In this document: positions 30,555 to 41,092 of the stretch, in pieces
Position numbering within the stretch: position 1 is the stretch's first letter
Layout: each line of letters opens with the position of its first letter
NCBI GenBank assembly: GCA_025454175.1
Contig: JALOOX010000003.1
Coordinates: 1-64,000 of the forward strand
Direction of reading: 5' to 3'
Source of the DNA: Syntrophobacteraceae bacterium
GTDB taxonomy: Bacteria; Desulfobacterota; Syntrophobacteria; Syntrophobacterales; Syntrophobacteraceae
Length of the DNA stretch: 64,000 nucleotides
Notes under the pieces: generated by a model
Told to the model about the DNA's origin: nothing
Seen by the model: the letters and a program-made list of their open reading frames with translations, nothing else
Database searches by the model: none
Position numbers and translations under genes: made by a program

Positions 30555-30803
30555 GTCCGATCTCTTGTTTGATTTGGGTTGACGCATTCCCTCTACCATG
30601 CATACCAGACCCAGTCAAAAAGAACTCCATGTTGATTCAGCTAGTTGGGGCTCTTGAGTCGCCGGTCGCTCCCCGACTCAGCGGCATTGGCCCCGGGAGA
30701 GGAGGCCGTCCGATTCCCTGTGTTTACTCCTCCCCTGCGCTCGAATATAAGTTTGAGAACGACAACGGTCGATACGGACAGGGTCCGGCATGTGGAGGGT
30801 GAG

Positions 30804-32384
30804 ATGAAGCAGGCCAGGAAGCTCTTTTTGATGATGGCCTTTTGGGCCGCCTTTTGGGGTGTGGGGTGCCACTGGGCTGCTCCCGCCCGGGGCGAAGAGG
30901 CCCGGGCGAAGTACGTCTTTCTTTTCATCGGCGACGGGATGGGGCTGGCCCAGCGGCGGGCCGCCGAGCTTTACCTGGCGGCTCAAAGTTCTCCAGGACT
31001 TCCTGAAGACCGGAGGCTCGTCATGAATACCCTCCCCGCCCAGGGGCTTGCCGACCCCGGGGACCTCACGAGCGTCATCCCGGATTCGGCATCGGCCGCC
31101 ACCGCCATTGCGTGTGGTCGGAAAACGCGCTCGGGAGTCCTGGCCATGGACGCCGACGGAGAGACCCCGTGCGAGACGATTGCCGAGACGGCGAGGAAAA
31201 ACCGGTGGAAGGTCGGCATCCTTTCAACCGTTTCCCTGGACCACGCAACGCCGGCCGCATTCCATGCCCACGTGCCGAGCCGCGGACAACTCCAGGAGAT
31301 TTCACTTCAACTGGCGAATTCCGGGTTCGACTATTTCGCCGGCGGGCGGCTTTCCATAACATTGGCAAGGGAAGGGGGGCCCAGTCCCGATGCCGTGGAA
31401 ATGGCACGAGCCAGGGGCTACAAGGTTGTCACGGGCCGCGATGAGCTCCAGGCCCTGAAACCGGGATCGGGCAAGGTGATCGCCATGAGCCGGGATGTCG
31501 ACGAATCCGGGGCCATGCCCTTCAGTCTCGATCGGCAAGGGGACCCGAGCCGCCTCACCATCGCCGATCTCCTGGTGAAGGCCGTCGAGCTCCTGGACAA
31601 TCCCCGCGGCTTCTTCATCATGGTCGAGGGAGGCAAGATCGACTGGGCCTGCCACGCCCATGATGCGGCGGCGGCCATTCACGACATCCTGGCCCTGGAT
31701 CATGCCGTGGCCAGGGCGGTGGATTTCCACGGGAAGCGCCCCCTCGAGACGCTGGTCGTCGTCACGGCGGACCATGAAACCGGGGGCATGTCCATAGGGT
31801 TTGCCGGCACCAAGCACTCGATTTTCATCGAGAAGCTTCGGCATCAGAAAATGAGCGCCCAGGAATTCGAAAGGCGACTTGCGGAATACAGGAGGGCTCG
31901 ACCGGCCGGGGACCCGCGACTGGAGGAGGTACTCCCGCTCATCCACGAGGGTTTCGGTCTCCACGTCCTGACGGCCGAGGAAAAAGCCCGGCTGGAGGCG
32001 GCCACGACCGAGGTTGGGGCGACGAACGTTCTCGACGATCCCGAGCGGTCGGCAGCCGAGGCGCGGGTGAAGCTCGGCATGGCCCTTACGGATTCCGAAA
32101 TCGATACGCTCCGCAAGGCGTGGAGTCAGAGCGTGGCGAGGGAGAAGGGATCGCCCGGGGGAGACCATGCACGGGTTCGCCATGAGGCCCGGCGCGATCC
32201 CCTTGCCATCGCCCTGACGACGATCATGAGCAACAAGGCCGGTCTCGGGTGGACCACCTTCGACCACACCGGCATCCCGGTGCCCGCTTCGGCCCTCGGG
32301 GTGGGGGCGGAGCTTTTCAACGGATACTACGGGCTGGCGGAGATCCACGGTAAAATCATGAAGAGCACCGGCCTCGAGCGTTGA
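30804..32384 (+). CDS. Alkaline phosphatase
   Basis: VFLFIGDGMGLAQ; VIPDSASAATAIACGRKT; FFIMVEGGKIDWACHAHDA; TADHETGGM. Confidence 0.92.
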   Translation: MKQARKLFLMMAFWAAFWGVGCHWAAPARGEEARAKYVFLFIGDGMGLAQRRAAELYLAAQSSPGLPEDRRLVMNTLPAQGLADPGDLTSVIPDSASAATAIACGRKTRSGVLAMDADGETPCETIAETARKNRWKVGILSTVSLDHATPAAFHAHVPSRGQLQEISLQLANSGFDYFAGGRLSITLAREGGPSPDAVEMARARGYKVVTGRDELQALKPGSGKVIAMSRDVDESGAMPFSLDRQGDPSRLTIADLLVKAVELLDNPRGFFIMVEGGKIDWACHAHDAAAAIHDILALDHAVARAVDFHGKRPLETLVVVTADHETGGMSIGFAGTKHSIFIEKLRHQKMSAQEFERRLAEYRRARPAGDPRLEEVLPLIHEGFGLHVLTAEEKARLEAATTEVGATNVLDDPERSAAEARVKLGMALTDSEIDTLRKAWSQSVAREKGSPGGDHARVRHEARRDPLAIALTTIMSNKAGLGWTTFDHTGIPVPASALGVGAELFNGYYGLAEIHGKIMKSTGLER

Positions 32385-32520
32385 GGGAGATCCGGGCGTC
32401 ATGAGGAGACCGACGCTTCGGTGTTCAAGCTGCCCAACCCCCTTCGAGCAGGAATTGACAGGCGAATCCCTTTAGGCTACATGCTCGACCAACCATTCGC
32501 TCAAGGATAAGGACGCCGCC

Positions 32521-33612
32521 GTGGCTCTCGATTTGCACCAGCTTTTTCGAACCAACAAGAAGGCTTTCATCTGGGTGGCCTTCTTCACCTTGCTCTACCT
32601 GGTTCGCAAGCTGTTCGGACTGGTCTTCCTGACTTTCATCCTCTGCTACATTTTCAACAACGTGGTCGAGTTCCTCGAGCGTCGCATCCCTGCACGGCGA
32701 AGGTTCCATCTCGTCATGGTGTACTTCGTCTTCCTGGCCGTGCTTGTGGGTATGCTGTCCATCGTGATGCCGAGGATGGCCGTCGAAACCAAGATATTTC
32801 TTCAGCAGCTCCCCGAATCACTGGACACGACCCATCGCTGGCTGGACGACATGGCCGCCCGATATGTCTACCTGGCTCCCCTCTTCGTCGGGGTGAAGGA
32901 AACCCTGAATGTGAACAAGATGCTCGGCATCAAAACCGATGCGCTGGTATCGGTGGCCGTCATCGTCGTGAACCAGGTGACCCAGTACGTGACTTATTTT
33001 TTTCTGGGGACCGTCTTCAGCTTCACCATCCTCTTCGATCTGCCCAACCTGAGTGCGAGGATCCAGGCCCTGAGGCACACGAGGATGCGCGACGTTTACG
33101 AGGAAACGGCCGAAAGCGTGGCCAAGTTTGCCCTGGTGGTCGGGGCAGCCTTTCAGGCTCAGATCTTCATTGCCATGCTCAACACGACGCTGACAGCCCT
33201 CGGCCTCTGGATGCTGAACATAAAGCCCGTGGCGCTGCTCTCCATCATCGTGTTCTTTGCGGGGCTGATCCCGGTGCTGGGGATTTTCATATCTTCGGTG
33301 CCCATCCTGCTGCTGGCTTTCAATCTGCAAGGGTGGGTGCTGGCCCTGAAAGCGGCCGGTATGATCGCCTTCGTTCATGCCGTCGAGGCCTATTTCCTGA
33401 ATCCGAATATCTTCTCGGCGGTTCTCAAGATCAACCCCATCATCACCCTCATCATTCTCTACATCGGGCACACTCTTTTCGGCCTGTGGGGAATCCTGCT
33501 TGGGGTCCCGGTTTCGGTGTACATCTACCGCTATATCCTGCTGGCCGGGAGCAACGCCGACATCCCGGCCGAGCCCGGAGAAGGCAGCGAGGCCCCGCCC
33601 CGCCGGGCGTGA
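32521..33612 (+). CDS. AI-2E family transporter / PerM-like permease
   Basis: GTG start; multi-TM; FAGLIPVLGIFISSVPILLLAF...NIFSAVLKINPIITLIILYIGHTLFGLWGILLGVPV. Confidence 0.85.
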   Translation: MALDLHQLFRTNKKAFIWVAFFTLLYLVRKLFGLVFLTFILCYIFNNVVEFLERRIPARRRFHLVMVYFVFLAVLVGMLSIVMPRMAVETKIFLQQLPESLDTTHRWLDDMAARYVYLAPLFVGVKETLNVNKMLGIKTDALVSVAVIVVNQVTQYVTYFFLGTVFSFTILFDLPNLSARIQALRHTRMRDVYEETAESVAKFALVVGAAFQAQIFIAMLNTTLTALGLWMLNIKPVALLSIIVFFAGLIPVLGIFISSVPILLLAFNLQGWVLALKAAGMIAFVHAVEAYFLNPNIFSAVLKINPIITLIILYIGHTLFGLWGILLGVPVSVYIYRYILLAGSNADIPAEPGEGSEAPPRRA

Positions 33613-33614
33613 GT

Positions 33615-34193
33615 CTATGCCCGCCCCAACAGTTCAAGTTTGAGCGACTTGCTCAGCGGTTTTGGTCCAAACCACATGGCGAACACGGCGGAGGCGAAAT
33701 CGTCTCCCTCGATGGTACCCATCTCGACGCCATTGAGCTCGAGCAGGGTGCCTTTTCCTGGCGTGTAGGTGAGGGCGTAGCGGTCCCCCGGCTTCACATC
33801 CCGATACAGGGCGTTGAACCGGTCGATCCGGGGCTGAAGGCTGCCGAGCGTCTTCTGATCCACGTTCTCGCTCAGGAGCTTTTGAGTCAGTGTGATGAAA
33901 TCGCTTGCGGAAATGGGATGGAAGTACTCGATCTCCAGCCGTTTGGGAACGTCGCTCAGCACTGCCGAAGGCTTCACTCCCTCGCCGAGATAAAGGGCGG
34001 CAACGCTGACCTTGTAAAACCTCCAGACGGTTTTCAGGCCGACTCCATTGAGATCCATCGGCACGTCGGAGGCGACGACGCGGGGAGTGAAATAAACGCC
34101 CTCCACCAGTCGGGCGGAGACTGCCGGAGGGGCGGCCATGAACAAAGCCACCGCTGAAAGAACAGCCAGTGTGGATTTACGAGCATCGATCAT
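33615..34193 (-). CDS. Chalcone isomerase-like periplasmic protein
   Basis: Signal peptide; LNGVGLKTVWRFYKVSVAALYLGEGVKP...VAMWFGPKPLSKSLKLELLG-type C-terminus. Confidence 0.8.
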   Translation of the reverse strand: MIDARKSTLAVLSAVALFMAAPPAVSARLVEGVYFTPRVVASDVPMDLNGVGLKTVWRFYKVSVAALYLGEGVKPSAVLSDVPKRLEIEYFHPISASDFITLTQKLLSENVDQKTLGSLQPRIDRFNALYRDVKPGDRYALTYTPGKGTLLELNGVEMGTIEGDDFASAVFAMWFGPKPLSKSLKLELLGRA

Positions 34194-34331
34194 CGAAGTA
34201 CCCCCTTCCTGCTGACGGTTTCGTTTTCTCGATGATCATAATCATTGAAGGCTTCGAAACAAGCCAGGACCCAGGGTGACCGGCTTCATGGCCCGGGGTC
34301 TTCGCCACTGGTGCTTTCCAGGCCCGCCCTT

Positions 34332-34955
34332 TCAGGATGCGTCACGCCCCATGGCCTGGTTCTGGAGCCGCATCCTCTGGAGGAGGCTGTCGAAGGAAGT
34401 CCTCGAAATTTCGCGGTTGAACGTCTCGCGGTAGTTGGCGACGACGCTCACGCCATCGATCTCCACATCCCGAATCCACCATTGCCCGGTCTTCTGCACC
34501 ATGTGGTAGTCCACGGGAATGTGCTCATTGGCCCGCATGATGACCGTCTGGACGAATGCTCCCTTTCCCCGGGGTGTTTCGCCGCGGTACTCGATAGTCT
34601 CTTTTCTAAGAAAGTTCAATACCATACGCGTGTAGGAATCCTGGAAGAGGTCCGTGAAGAGCTTCTGAAATTCGGCCTGCTGACTGGCCGAGAGCTTCTT
34701 CCAGTGAGCCCCGAGGGACTCCCGGGCCATGTCCGAGGAGACGAAGCTGCCGGCGATGAGCTCCCGCACGAGGCGCCCTCGCTCCTTCCGATGGGGCTCG
34801 CCCTCGAGGTCCTTTCGCGTCTGGATGTCAATGGCGGCGTCCAAAACGGACTTGACCCGCTCCATGGCGCCCTGAGGCGCCGACAGGACCGGAACGGGGG
34901 ACAGGATGGACAAGGCGAGGAAAATGCCGAGGCCGGCGAAACAGGGTCTGTTCAT
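34332..34955 (-). CDS. hpnM: MlaC/HpnM-like phospholipid-binding periplasmic protein
   Basis: SQQAEFQKLFTDLFQDSYTRMVLNF...YHMVQKTGQWWIRDVEIDGVSVVANYRETFNREI; overlaps RND gene stop. Confidence 0.75.
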   Translation of the reverse strand: MNRPCFAGLGIFLALSILSPVPVLSAPQGAMERVKSVLDAAIDIQTRKDLEGEPHRKERGRLVRELIAGSFVSSDMARESLGAHWKKLSASQQAEFQKLFTDLFQDSYTRMVLNFLRKETIEYRGETPRGKGAFVQTVIMRANEHIPVDYHMVQKTGQWWIRDVEIDGVSVVANYRETFNREISRTSFDSLLQRMRLQNQAMGRDAS

Positions 34956-37693
34956 CGGTAGGTTCTCCTTGCATGCGTGAATCCAGGTGGATTCATGTGC
35001 ATCAGAAGGGAGGGCAGGAGAAGCACCGCGGCCACCAGCACGCAGAGGCTCCCCGCCCAGGCCACGAATCCAAGGCTGAAGATGCCCCGATGATGAGAGA
35101 TCATCAGCATCCCGAAGCCGACGGTGGTCGTGAGGGCGGCGAGGAGAACCCCCTTGAAGGTGCTCAGGGGAATGGCTCCAGGCGGCAGGTCCCCTTCCTT
35201 CCAGCGATGAATGATCACGACGCCGTACTCCACCCCGGCTCCCACCACCAGCGGCATGAACATGCTGTTGGCCAGGTTGAAGTGCAGATTGGCGACTCCC
35301 ATGATGCCGACGGTCCACAGGGTCCCAAAGGCCAGGGGCGTCAGGGCCAGCAGAGAGAGAGAGATGCGACGCAGCCCCAGGAAAAGCAGAATGCTAACGG
35401 CGATGATGGCGTAAGTGGATGCCTTGATGCAGGCATTCTTGTAAGCCGTTGCAAAGACATAGAGCGAGATCGGATCGCCCACCACCTCCGGGTCCACGCT
35501 CTGCAACTCGTGAACGAACCGTGACAGCGCCTCCTCCTCCCAAATGGATTGACTCGGGAAGATCCGGATCAGAAACCGGCCGTCGTGGTAGAACCAGTCC
35601 CTGATCTCCGCGGGCAGGTTCTCGATGGTCATGGGCCTGGCGGAAGCCGCCTTGCGCATCATCTCCCAGGTGCTGAGCAGGTCGTCCCGGAACAGCTTCC
35701 GGTATTCGAAGAAACGCTCGGGAGCCTGGGGGGATTCGGCGAGGGCCTTTTTGATTTCGTCGATGAGGCGTCGGACGGTCTTCATTTGTACGATGAGGTC
35801 TGCGCCCGCGCCCGCCGCGGCGGCCTCCGAGTCCTGCATCTTGAAGCGAATGCGCTCGAGAATCTGGCCCAGGTCGTTGACATCCGAAACGCGATTGGTG
35901 AGCACCGCCGGCTTGACCTCGGGGATGGACCTCCGCAGGCTGCGCAGCAGCGGCGTTTTTTCCTTCTGATCCGCCGGAAGGAATGAATAGATGCTCTCGG
36001 CCTCCGACACGGAGGGGAGCTGCTTGAGGACCTGGGTCCGAGCTGCCACCTCCTCGGGAGAGGTCACGATCATCGCCGCTGTGAGGAGCGATCGCTCCGA
36101 GTGCTCGAGGATCTGCCTTTCCCAGACGACGGACTCGGCGTTGGCCGCCTGAAGCCGCAGGGGATTCAGATCAAAGTCGACGCGGGTGGAGCTCCAGAAG
36201 CTCAGCAGGCATGCCACCAGGGAGAGTGCCATGACCCAGCGGGCGGTCCTGGGGGAGAGCCGCATCATGGAGGAATCGCTCTGCCAGGAGGGCTTACGGA
36301 TGGGACGATGGGAAGGGGCTCCCCTGGCGATGATCGGGGAGAGAGCCGGCAGGATGGTGAAGTCCGCAATGAGGGTGAGCAGAATCCCTACCCCGGTGAT
36401 GAGGCCGAGCTCCATCAAGCCCCTGAAGCCGGTGAGCACGAAAGGCAGAAACGAGAAGGCCGCGGTCAGACCTGCCAGCAGGATCGCCGGTCCCGAGGAT
36501 TCTGTCACCAGTCTCACCACCGTCGACGGGTCCCGGCCGCCATGGCGTGATTCCTCCTCGAATCGCGACATCCAGTGGATGCCGTAGTCGACGCCCAGGC
36601 CGCACAACAGCGGGGCGAAGACCACCGAGAGGATGTTCAGGTGGCCGATGAACAGGGTGGTCCAGCCGAAGGTCCAGCAAAGCCCCACCATGAGGGAAAA
36701 AAGCTCGACCAGCGGCCGGCGTATCCCGCGGAAAAACAGAATCATGAGCAGCAGCACGCCGCCCAGGGAAAGCCAGGTGGCGAGGAGCATGTCGTCCAGG
36801 ACGGTGCTGATTTCGTCGTGGTTCAACGCCTCCTGGCCGGTCACTCCCACCTGGATGTCGGAATACTCGACCTGCAATTCCTTGATGATGGCGCGGAGCT
36901 GGTCCAGGGAGCCCTGGAGCTCGTTGAAGCCCTCACTGACTCTCTCGGGAAAGACCACGAGGAGGAGATACTTCCGGTTTCCCTCCCACAGGTATCCCTC
37001 CAGGTCCAGGTCCATGCCGCCGTTTTGAAGGAGGGATGCCCACGGAGACTTGTAACCGCCGTCGCCCCGAAGGTAGGCCGAGAGCCCGTCCAGTGTGACG
37101 ATGAGCGGGCTGAGATCCATGGATTGAGGGGACTCTGGCTTTGGGGAGGTGAGACCCGGTTCATCCAGAAAGGCGGTGAAAAGCTCCCCCACCATGCGGG
37201 AAGCCATCTTTCGGTTCAGCAGGTTGAAGAAAGCCAGGATGTCCTGCCTTTCAGCCAGTCCGCGGATCAGGTCCGCGTTTTCCTTGAGATTGTTCTCTAT
37301 CTCCCGGATCTGTTCGGGCTCGAGGTAATAGAACGCCCATGGCTTCACCTGCTCGGGGTCGATCCTGTAAAAGACTCCCTTGAAATGGACGGAGTCATTC
37401 CGTATACGCCGCGCCAGTGCCTCGGCATAGGCCACCGCGCGCTGGGGCGAGGGAACGGAAGCCACCACGGTGAAACTGGAATCATTCGACTTGAAGGGCT
37501 CCAGTCGCTCGGTCAGGGCGATGAGCGGATGGTTGTGGGAGATGAGCTCGAGCTGGTCCGTGATGACGTCCAGCTTCTTGACGGTGATGGCGATGGAGGC
37601 CACGGCCGAGAGAAAAACACATGCCAGGACGAGGCGGGGTCTGAGCGTGACCCATCGGGTCCAGTGCTGGAGCAGGCGTGCAGCAATTCTCAT
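34952..37693 (-). CDS. hpnN: MMPL/RND-family exporter, HpnN-like
   Basis: 913 aa with two repeated TM domains; DYGIHWMSRFEEE and EYGVVIIHRWKEG motifs. Confidence 0.8.
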   Translation of the reverse strand: MRIAARLLQHWTRWVTLRPRLVLACVFLSAVASIAITVKKLDVITDQLELISHNHPLIALTERLEPFKSNDSSFTVVASVPSPQRAVAYAEALARRIRNDSVHFKGVFYRIDPEQVKPWAFYYLEPEQIREIENNLKENADLIRGLAERQDILAFFNLLNRKMASRMVGELFTAFLDEPGLTSPKPESPQSMDLSPLIVTLDGLSAYLRGDGGYKSPWASLLQNGGMDLDLEGYLWEGNRKYLLLVVFPERVSEGFNELQGSLDQLRAIIKELQVEYSDIQVGVTGQEALNHDEISTVLDDMLLATWLSLGGVLLLMILFFRGIRRPLVELFSLMVGLCWTFGWTTLFIGHLNILSVVFAPLLCGLGVDYGIHWMSRFEEESRHGGRDPSTVVRLVTESSGPAILLAGLTAAFSFLPFVLTGFRGLMELGLITGVGILLTLIADFTILPALSPIIARGAPSHRPIRKPSWQSDSSMMRLSPRTARWVMALSLVACLLSFWSSTRVDFDLNPLRLQAANAESVVWERQILEHSERSLLTAAMIVTSPEEVAARTQVLKQLPSVSEAESIYSFLPADQKEKTPLLRSLRRSIPEVKPAVLTNRVSDVNDLGQILERIRFKMQDSEAAAAGAGADLIVQMKTVRRLIDEIKKALAESPQAPERFFEYRKLFRDDLLSTWEMMRKAASARPMTIENLPAEIRDWFYHDGRFLIRIFPSQSIWEEEALSRFVHELQSVDPEVVGDPISLYVFATAYKNACIKASTYAIIAVSILLFLGLRRISLSLLALTPLAFGTLWTVGIMGVANLHFNLANSMFMPLVVGAGVEYGVVIIHRWKEGDLPPGAIPLSTFKGVLLAALTTTVGFGMLMISHHRGIFSLGFVAWAGSLCVLVAAVLLLPSLLMHMNPPGFTHARRTYR

Positions 37694-37797
37694 GATATTA
37701 TTTGAAATAACTCTCCGAGGCGTTGGCCAGGGGCTCCATCATGACGTGCCGCGGTTTTGGACGGCGGCGTCCGATCCGGCGCCCCCTGTGGAACGGC

Positions 37798-39210
37798 TCA
37801 GGGATTGAGGGTTCGGTATTCCGCAACGGCATGGTCGAGCCGCGCGAGGGCCACGTGGTAGCTGTAAAGAGCCAGCAGGTACTCCCCTTGGTTCTTCCCG
37901 TAGCGGTCGATGGCGTCGAACATGTCCTTGGCCGTGCCCACACCCATGTCGAAATTGGTGAAGCTCGAGACGATCCATCGGCGCGCGGCGGAGGCCCCTT
38001 CACCGTAGGCCTCGCTGGAGGCTTTGTGCTCGAGCACATCCTGGTAATACTTGGCCACCTCGATGGGGATGTTCTGTTCGGCAAATTCCCGGGTGTGCAG
38101 CAGCTTCCTGTAGTTGGCCTCCTCCTTGCGCACCCTGGCGCGTCCGATACCCATGTCGAGGTGCCATTCAGCTCCCAGCACTATCCCCATGCGAGCGTGG
38201 TTGAAATCATCGGGTATGTAGGTGATATCCAGGCGCTCTCTCCCCGGAGCCCCGGCGAAGGAGCCGATGGCCGCGCCGAAAAGAGAGGGATAAAGGTCGG
38301 CCCTGGCCGCGTTGACGAGGGATCGCTGAGCCTCGATGCCTTCCTCAAGCTGCTTGAGCTCCGGCCGCCGCCCCAGGGCTGCCTGAATGTATTCTTCCTG
38401 GGGCCCGAGGATCCCATCCCCGGCGGGCAGCTCACCACGATCGAGCTTCAACTCCTGCCCGGGCGAAAGCCCGACTTTCTTTTTCAGTGCCAGCGAGGCA
38501 ATCCTGGCGCCAGACTCCGCCTTGGCCTGGAACGCCTTGACCTCGGCGGCAAAAGCCTCCTGCCTGTGAAGGTCCGTGGGATCCACGTTGCCGGCATTGA
38601 CCTGCAGAAGGCGCTTGATCCTCGACCGGGCGTCCTCGTTGAAGATATTGGCATCCTCGGCGGCAGCCCTGCCCTGCAAGGCCACGATGAGGGCGTAATA
38701 CAGCTCCTTGACGCTCAGAATGACATCGCCGCGCGTCTTCTCCCTGGCGATTCGCTGAACCTCGACTCCCCGGGCCGCGGCGTCCTGGCGGTTGGAAATC
38801 TTCCCGAAGGTGTAAAGCGGCTGCACCAGGAACAGCTCGAGACGGCCAAACACCCCGATGCTCTCCTGGTCCTGCTCCACAAGCCGGCCGCGAAACCTGC
38901 CGCTGTCGTTGAAACGGCCCGTCACCAGCGGCTGATCCGCATCGTTGACGGGTCCCGCAATGCCGATGACGTCCAGTTGAGCCCACTGACCGGCCTTGGC
39001 CTGGGAGAGGTCGGCCTGGGCGGCTATGACGTCCTGTTCCGCGCCGCGCAGCTCCGGCGCGGTTTCGAGGGCCATTCGAATGCAGTCGTCCAGGCTGAGG
39101 ACCACGGTTTCCGCGGCGAAGACCGTCCGGAAAGCGACCGAGATCGTCAGGAACCCTCCGAGAAGTGCTATCAACGCGATGCCATGCCGGCATCTGCTGG
39201 AAAAAACCAT
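37798..39210 (-). CDS. TolC-family outer membrane efflux protein
   Basis: LSLDDCIRMALETAPELRGAEQDVIAAQADLSQAKAGQWAQLD; LVQPLYTFGK; helical repeats. Confidence 0.88.
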   Translation of the reverse strand: MVFSSRCRHGIALIALLGGFLTISVAFRTVFAAETVVLSLDDCIRMALETAPELRGAEQDVIAAQADLSQAKAGQWAQLDVIGIAGPVNDADQPLVTGRFNDSGRFRGRLVEQDQESIGVFGRLELFLVQPLYTFGKISNRQDAAARGVEVQRIAREKTRGDVILSVKELYYALIVALQGRAAAEDANIFNEDARSRIKRLLQVNAGNVDPTDLHRQEAFAAEVKAFQAKAESGARIASLALKKKVGLSPGQELKLDRGELPAGDGILGPQEEYIQAALGRRPELKQLEEGIEAQRSLVNAARADLYPSLFGAAIGSFAGAPGRERLDITYIPDDFNHARMGIVLGAEWHLDMGIGRARVRKEEANYRKLLHTREFAEQNIPIEVAKYYQDVLEHKASSEAYGEGASAARRWIVSSFTNFDMGVGTAKDMFDAIDRYGKNQGEYLLALYSYHVALARLDHAVAEYRTLNP

Positions 39211-39578
39211 CCCCTCAACCTCCTGTGTCCCTGCATGTCAGCGTGGGACGCGGACCATCGACGATGATCCCGCAGCCAGAACCGTCCCTTCGTATTGCTC
39301 CGCCGATGTCGATCATGCGCCGACCATCCGTGCGCTTCCACATTTCATCAAGCCCCCCTCCCTTCAAGGCTTCTGATTCATCCGTCGGAAGCGGCCTGGT
39401 GACGGGGGATATGGGTGTGTCGGACTCATAAATGCCGACAAAATAACGCAGTTCAGCCCCGATGAAAAGCTCAATGCACTCCTCCGATTTTGAGCCTCGT
39501 CTTCGGCGGCGGGAAAGTCGACTTGATGTGAAGCTTTCTCCAATGTAGTCTTGACTCGCTTGAAACCGGCCGGACCAG

Positions 39579-40496
39579 TTGCACCCATGGCTCGTGGAAA
39601 GGGGGACCCGGAGCCCTTTGACATCACGTTTTCTGATCATCAATGCTGACGATGCGGGCTACAGCCGGGGCATCAACAATGCCATAGCTCAGTGTGCGGA
39701 GCGGGGGGTGGTGCGGAGCACGACCTTGATGGCCAATGGCGGTGCATTCGAGCAAGCGGTCAAGGTCCTCGGAGGAGTCGGGAATCTTGGGATCGGCGTC
39801 CACCTGGTTCTGACGGACCTCGCGCCCGTGGACTCGACAGGACGAATTCAGGAGCTGCTGGATGAAGCAGGCCGCCTGCCTCGAGGTCCCCTGGCTTTGT
39901 TTTCGGCCCTGGCCGCCGGGCGCGGGGGCGGGGAAGCCTTGAGACGGGAGCTGAGCCTTCAGGTGGAAAAGGTCCTGGACCACGGAATCCTCCCCACTCA
40001 TCTGGACAGCCACAAACATGTCCACGGGCTCCCGCCCGTATTGGAGATTGTCCTGAAGGTGGCCGCGCGCTACCGTATCCGCTGGATCAGGAATCCTTTC
40101 GACGAAACCGGGCGGGCTCCGGATATCCTTCGCTCCCTGGATGGCCCATGGCGAAGCCGCTTCCTCCTGCAGTGGCTCCAGACCCGGGAGGCTCGACTCC
40201 TCAGGCCGCATTTCCGTCGAGCGTTGCGCCAGGCCGAGCTCCGGACTCCGGACGGCTTCTTCGGGACCACGCTCACCGGGTTGTGGAACATGGAGCTGGT
40301 GCGAACGGTCCTTGGGAGACTTCCTCCCGGAACACACGAGTGGATGACGCACCCGGGGAAGGACGAAGCCGAGATGAGGCGCATGGGCACGAGGCTTGTG
40401 GAGGAGCGTTTTCGGGAGATGGATCTACTGTTGTCGCCGGAGCTGGATCGCTTCCTGACCTCTCATGCCATTGAGATACGCAGTTACAGGGGGTAA
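39579..40496 (+). CDS. hpnK: YdjC/ChbG-like deacetylase, HpnK-like
   Basis: FLIINADDAGYSRGINNAIAQC; THLDSHKHVHGLPPV; MTHPGKD; probable TTG start at 39618. Confidence 0.78.
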   Translation: MHPWLVERGTRSPLTSRFLIINADDAGYSRGINNAIAQCAERGVVRSTTLMANGGAFEQAVKVLGGVGNLGIGVHLVLTDLAPVDSTGRIQELLDEAGRLPRGPLALFSALAAGRGGGEALRRELSLQVEKVLDHGILPTHLDSHKHVHGLPPVLEIVLKVAARYRIRWIRNPFDETGRAPDILRSLDGPWRSRFLLQWLQTREARLLRPHFRRALRQAELRTPDGFFGTTLTGLWNMELVRTVLGRLPPGTHEWMTHPGKDEAEMRRMGTRLVEERFREMDLLLSPELDRFLTSHAIEIRSYRG

Positions 40497-40498
40497 TG

Positions 40499-40747
40499 TC
40501 AGGCCTGACGAGATTTTTCGGCACACTTGGCCTGGTACCGGCGGCGCTTGGGGGGCCGCTGGGGTCGGGGAGAGAGGAAATCCACGCGTATATACTCGTG
40601 CTTGTTGACAAAGGAAACAAACACCTTGTCCATGTTGAGCTCTTTCTGGACAATCGCTCGAATCAAAGCCAGGTCGGAATACTTGCTGATCCCATGCTTA
40701 CCGTAGTCTTCCGTCTTGATGTAAAGAGACATCAGCACGTTCTCCAT
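40499..40747 (-). CDS. Hypothetical protein (82 aa)
   Basis: MENVLMSLYIKTEDYGKHGISKYSDLALIRAIVQKELNMDKVFVSFVNKHEYIRVDFLSPRPQRPPKRRRY; convergent with hpnK-like gene. Confidence 0.5.
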   Translation of the reverse strand: MENVLMSLYIKTEDYGKHGISKYSDLALIRAIVQKELNMDKVFVSFVNKHEYIRVDFLSPRPQRPPKRRRYQAKCAEKSRQA

Positions 40748-41092
40748 GAATGAAGGGTTTTCCGAATGTGACTTGTTCCGTCGAAAGGTTCGAAAAAGAC
40801 AGGGGCTGAATTTGTGGATGATCCCGGGGGAGGCACTTGAACGGGGAGCTCGCTCTTGATCATGGGCTGTGGACCATCCGTCTACTCACATTGCCACGAC
40901 TTTTCATTTCGGTCTAGTGCTATATTAGCATGAGGTTTGGGATTGTCAAAAGGTTAATGGTCGCAGGGGGCGGGCGCCGGAAAGGCGGCTCCGGCCGCGG
41001 CCGGTCCCCTGTCATTGCCGGGAAACGGAGGGCTCCTTGCCCTGGATCTCGAAAGGGTGAGCTCCACAATACGGATCGGGGTTGGATGACAG

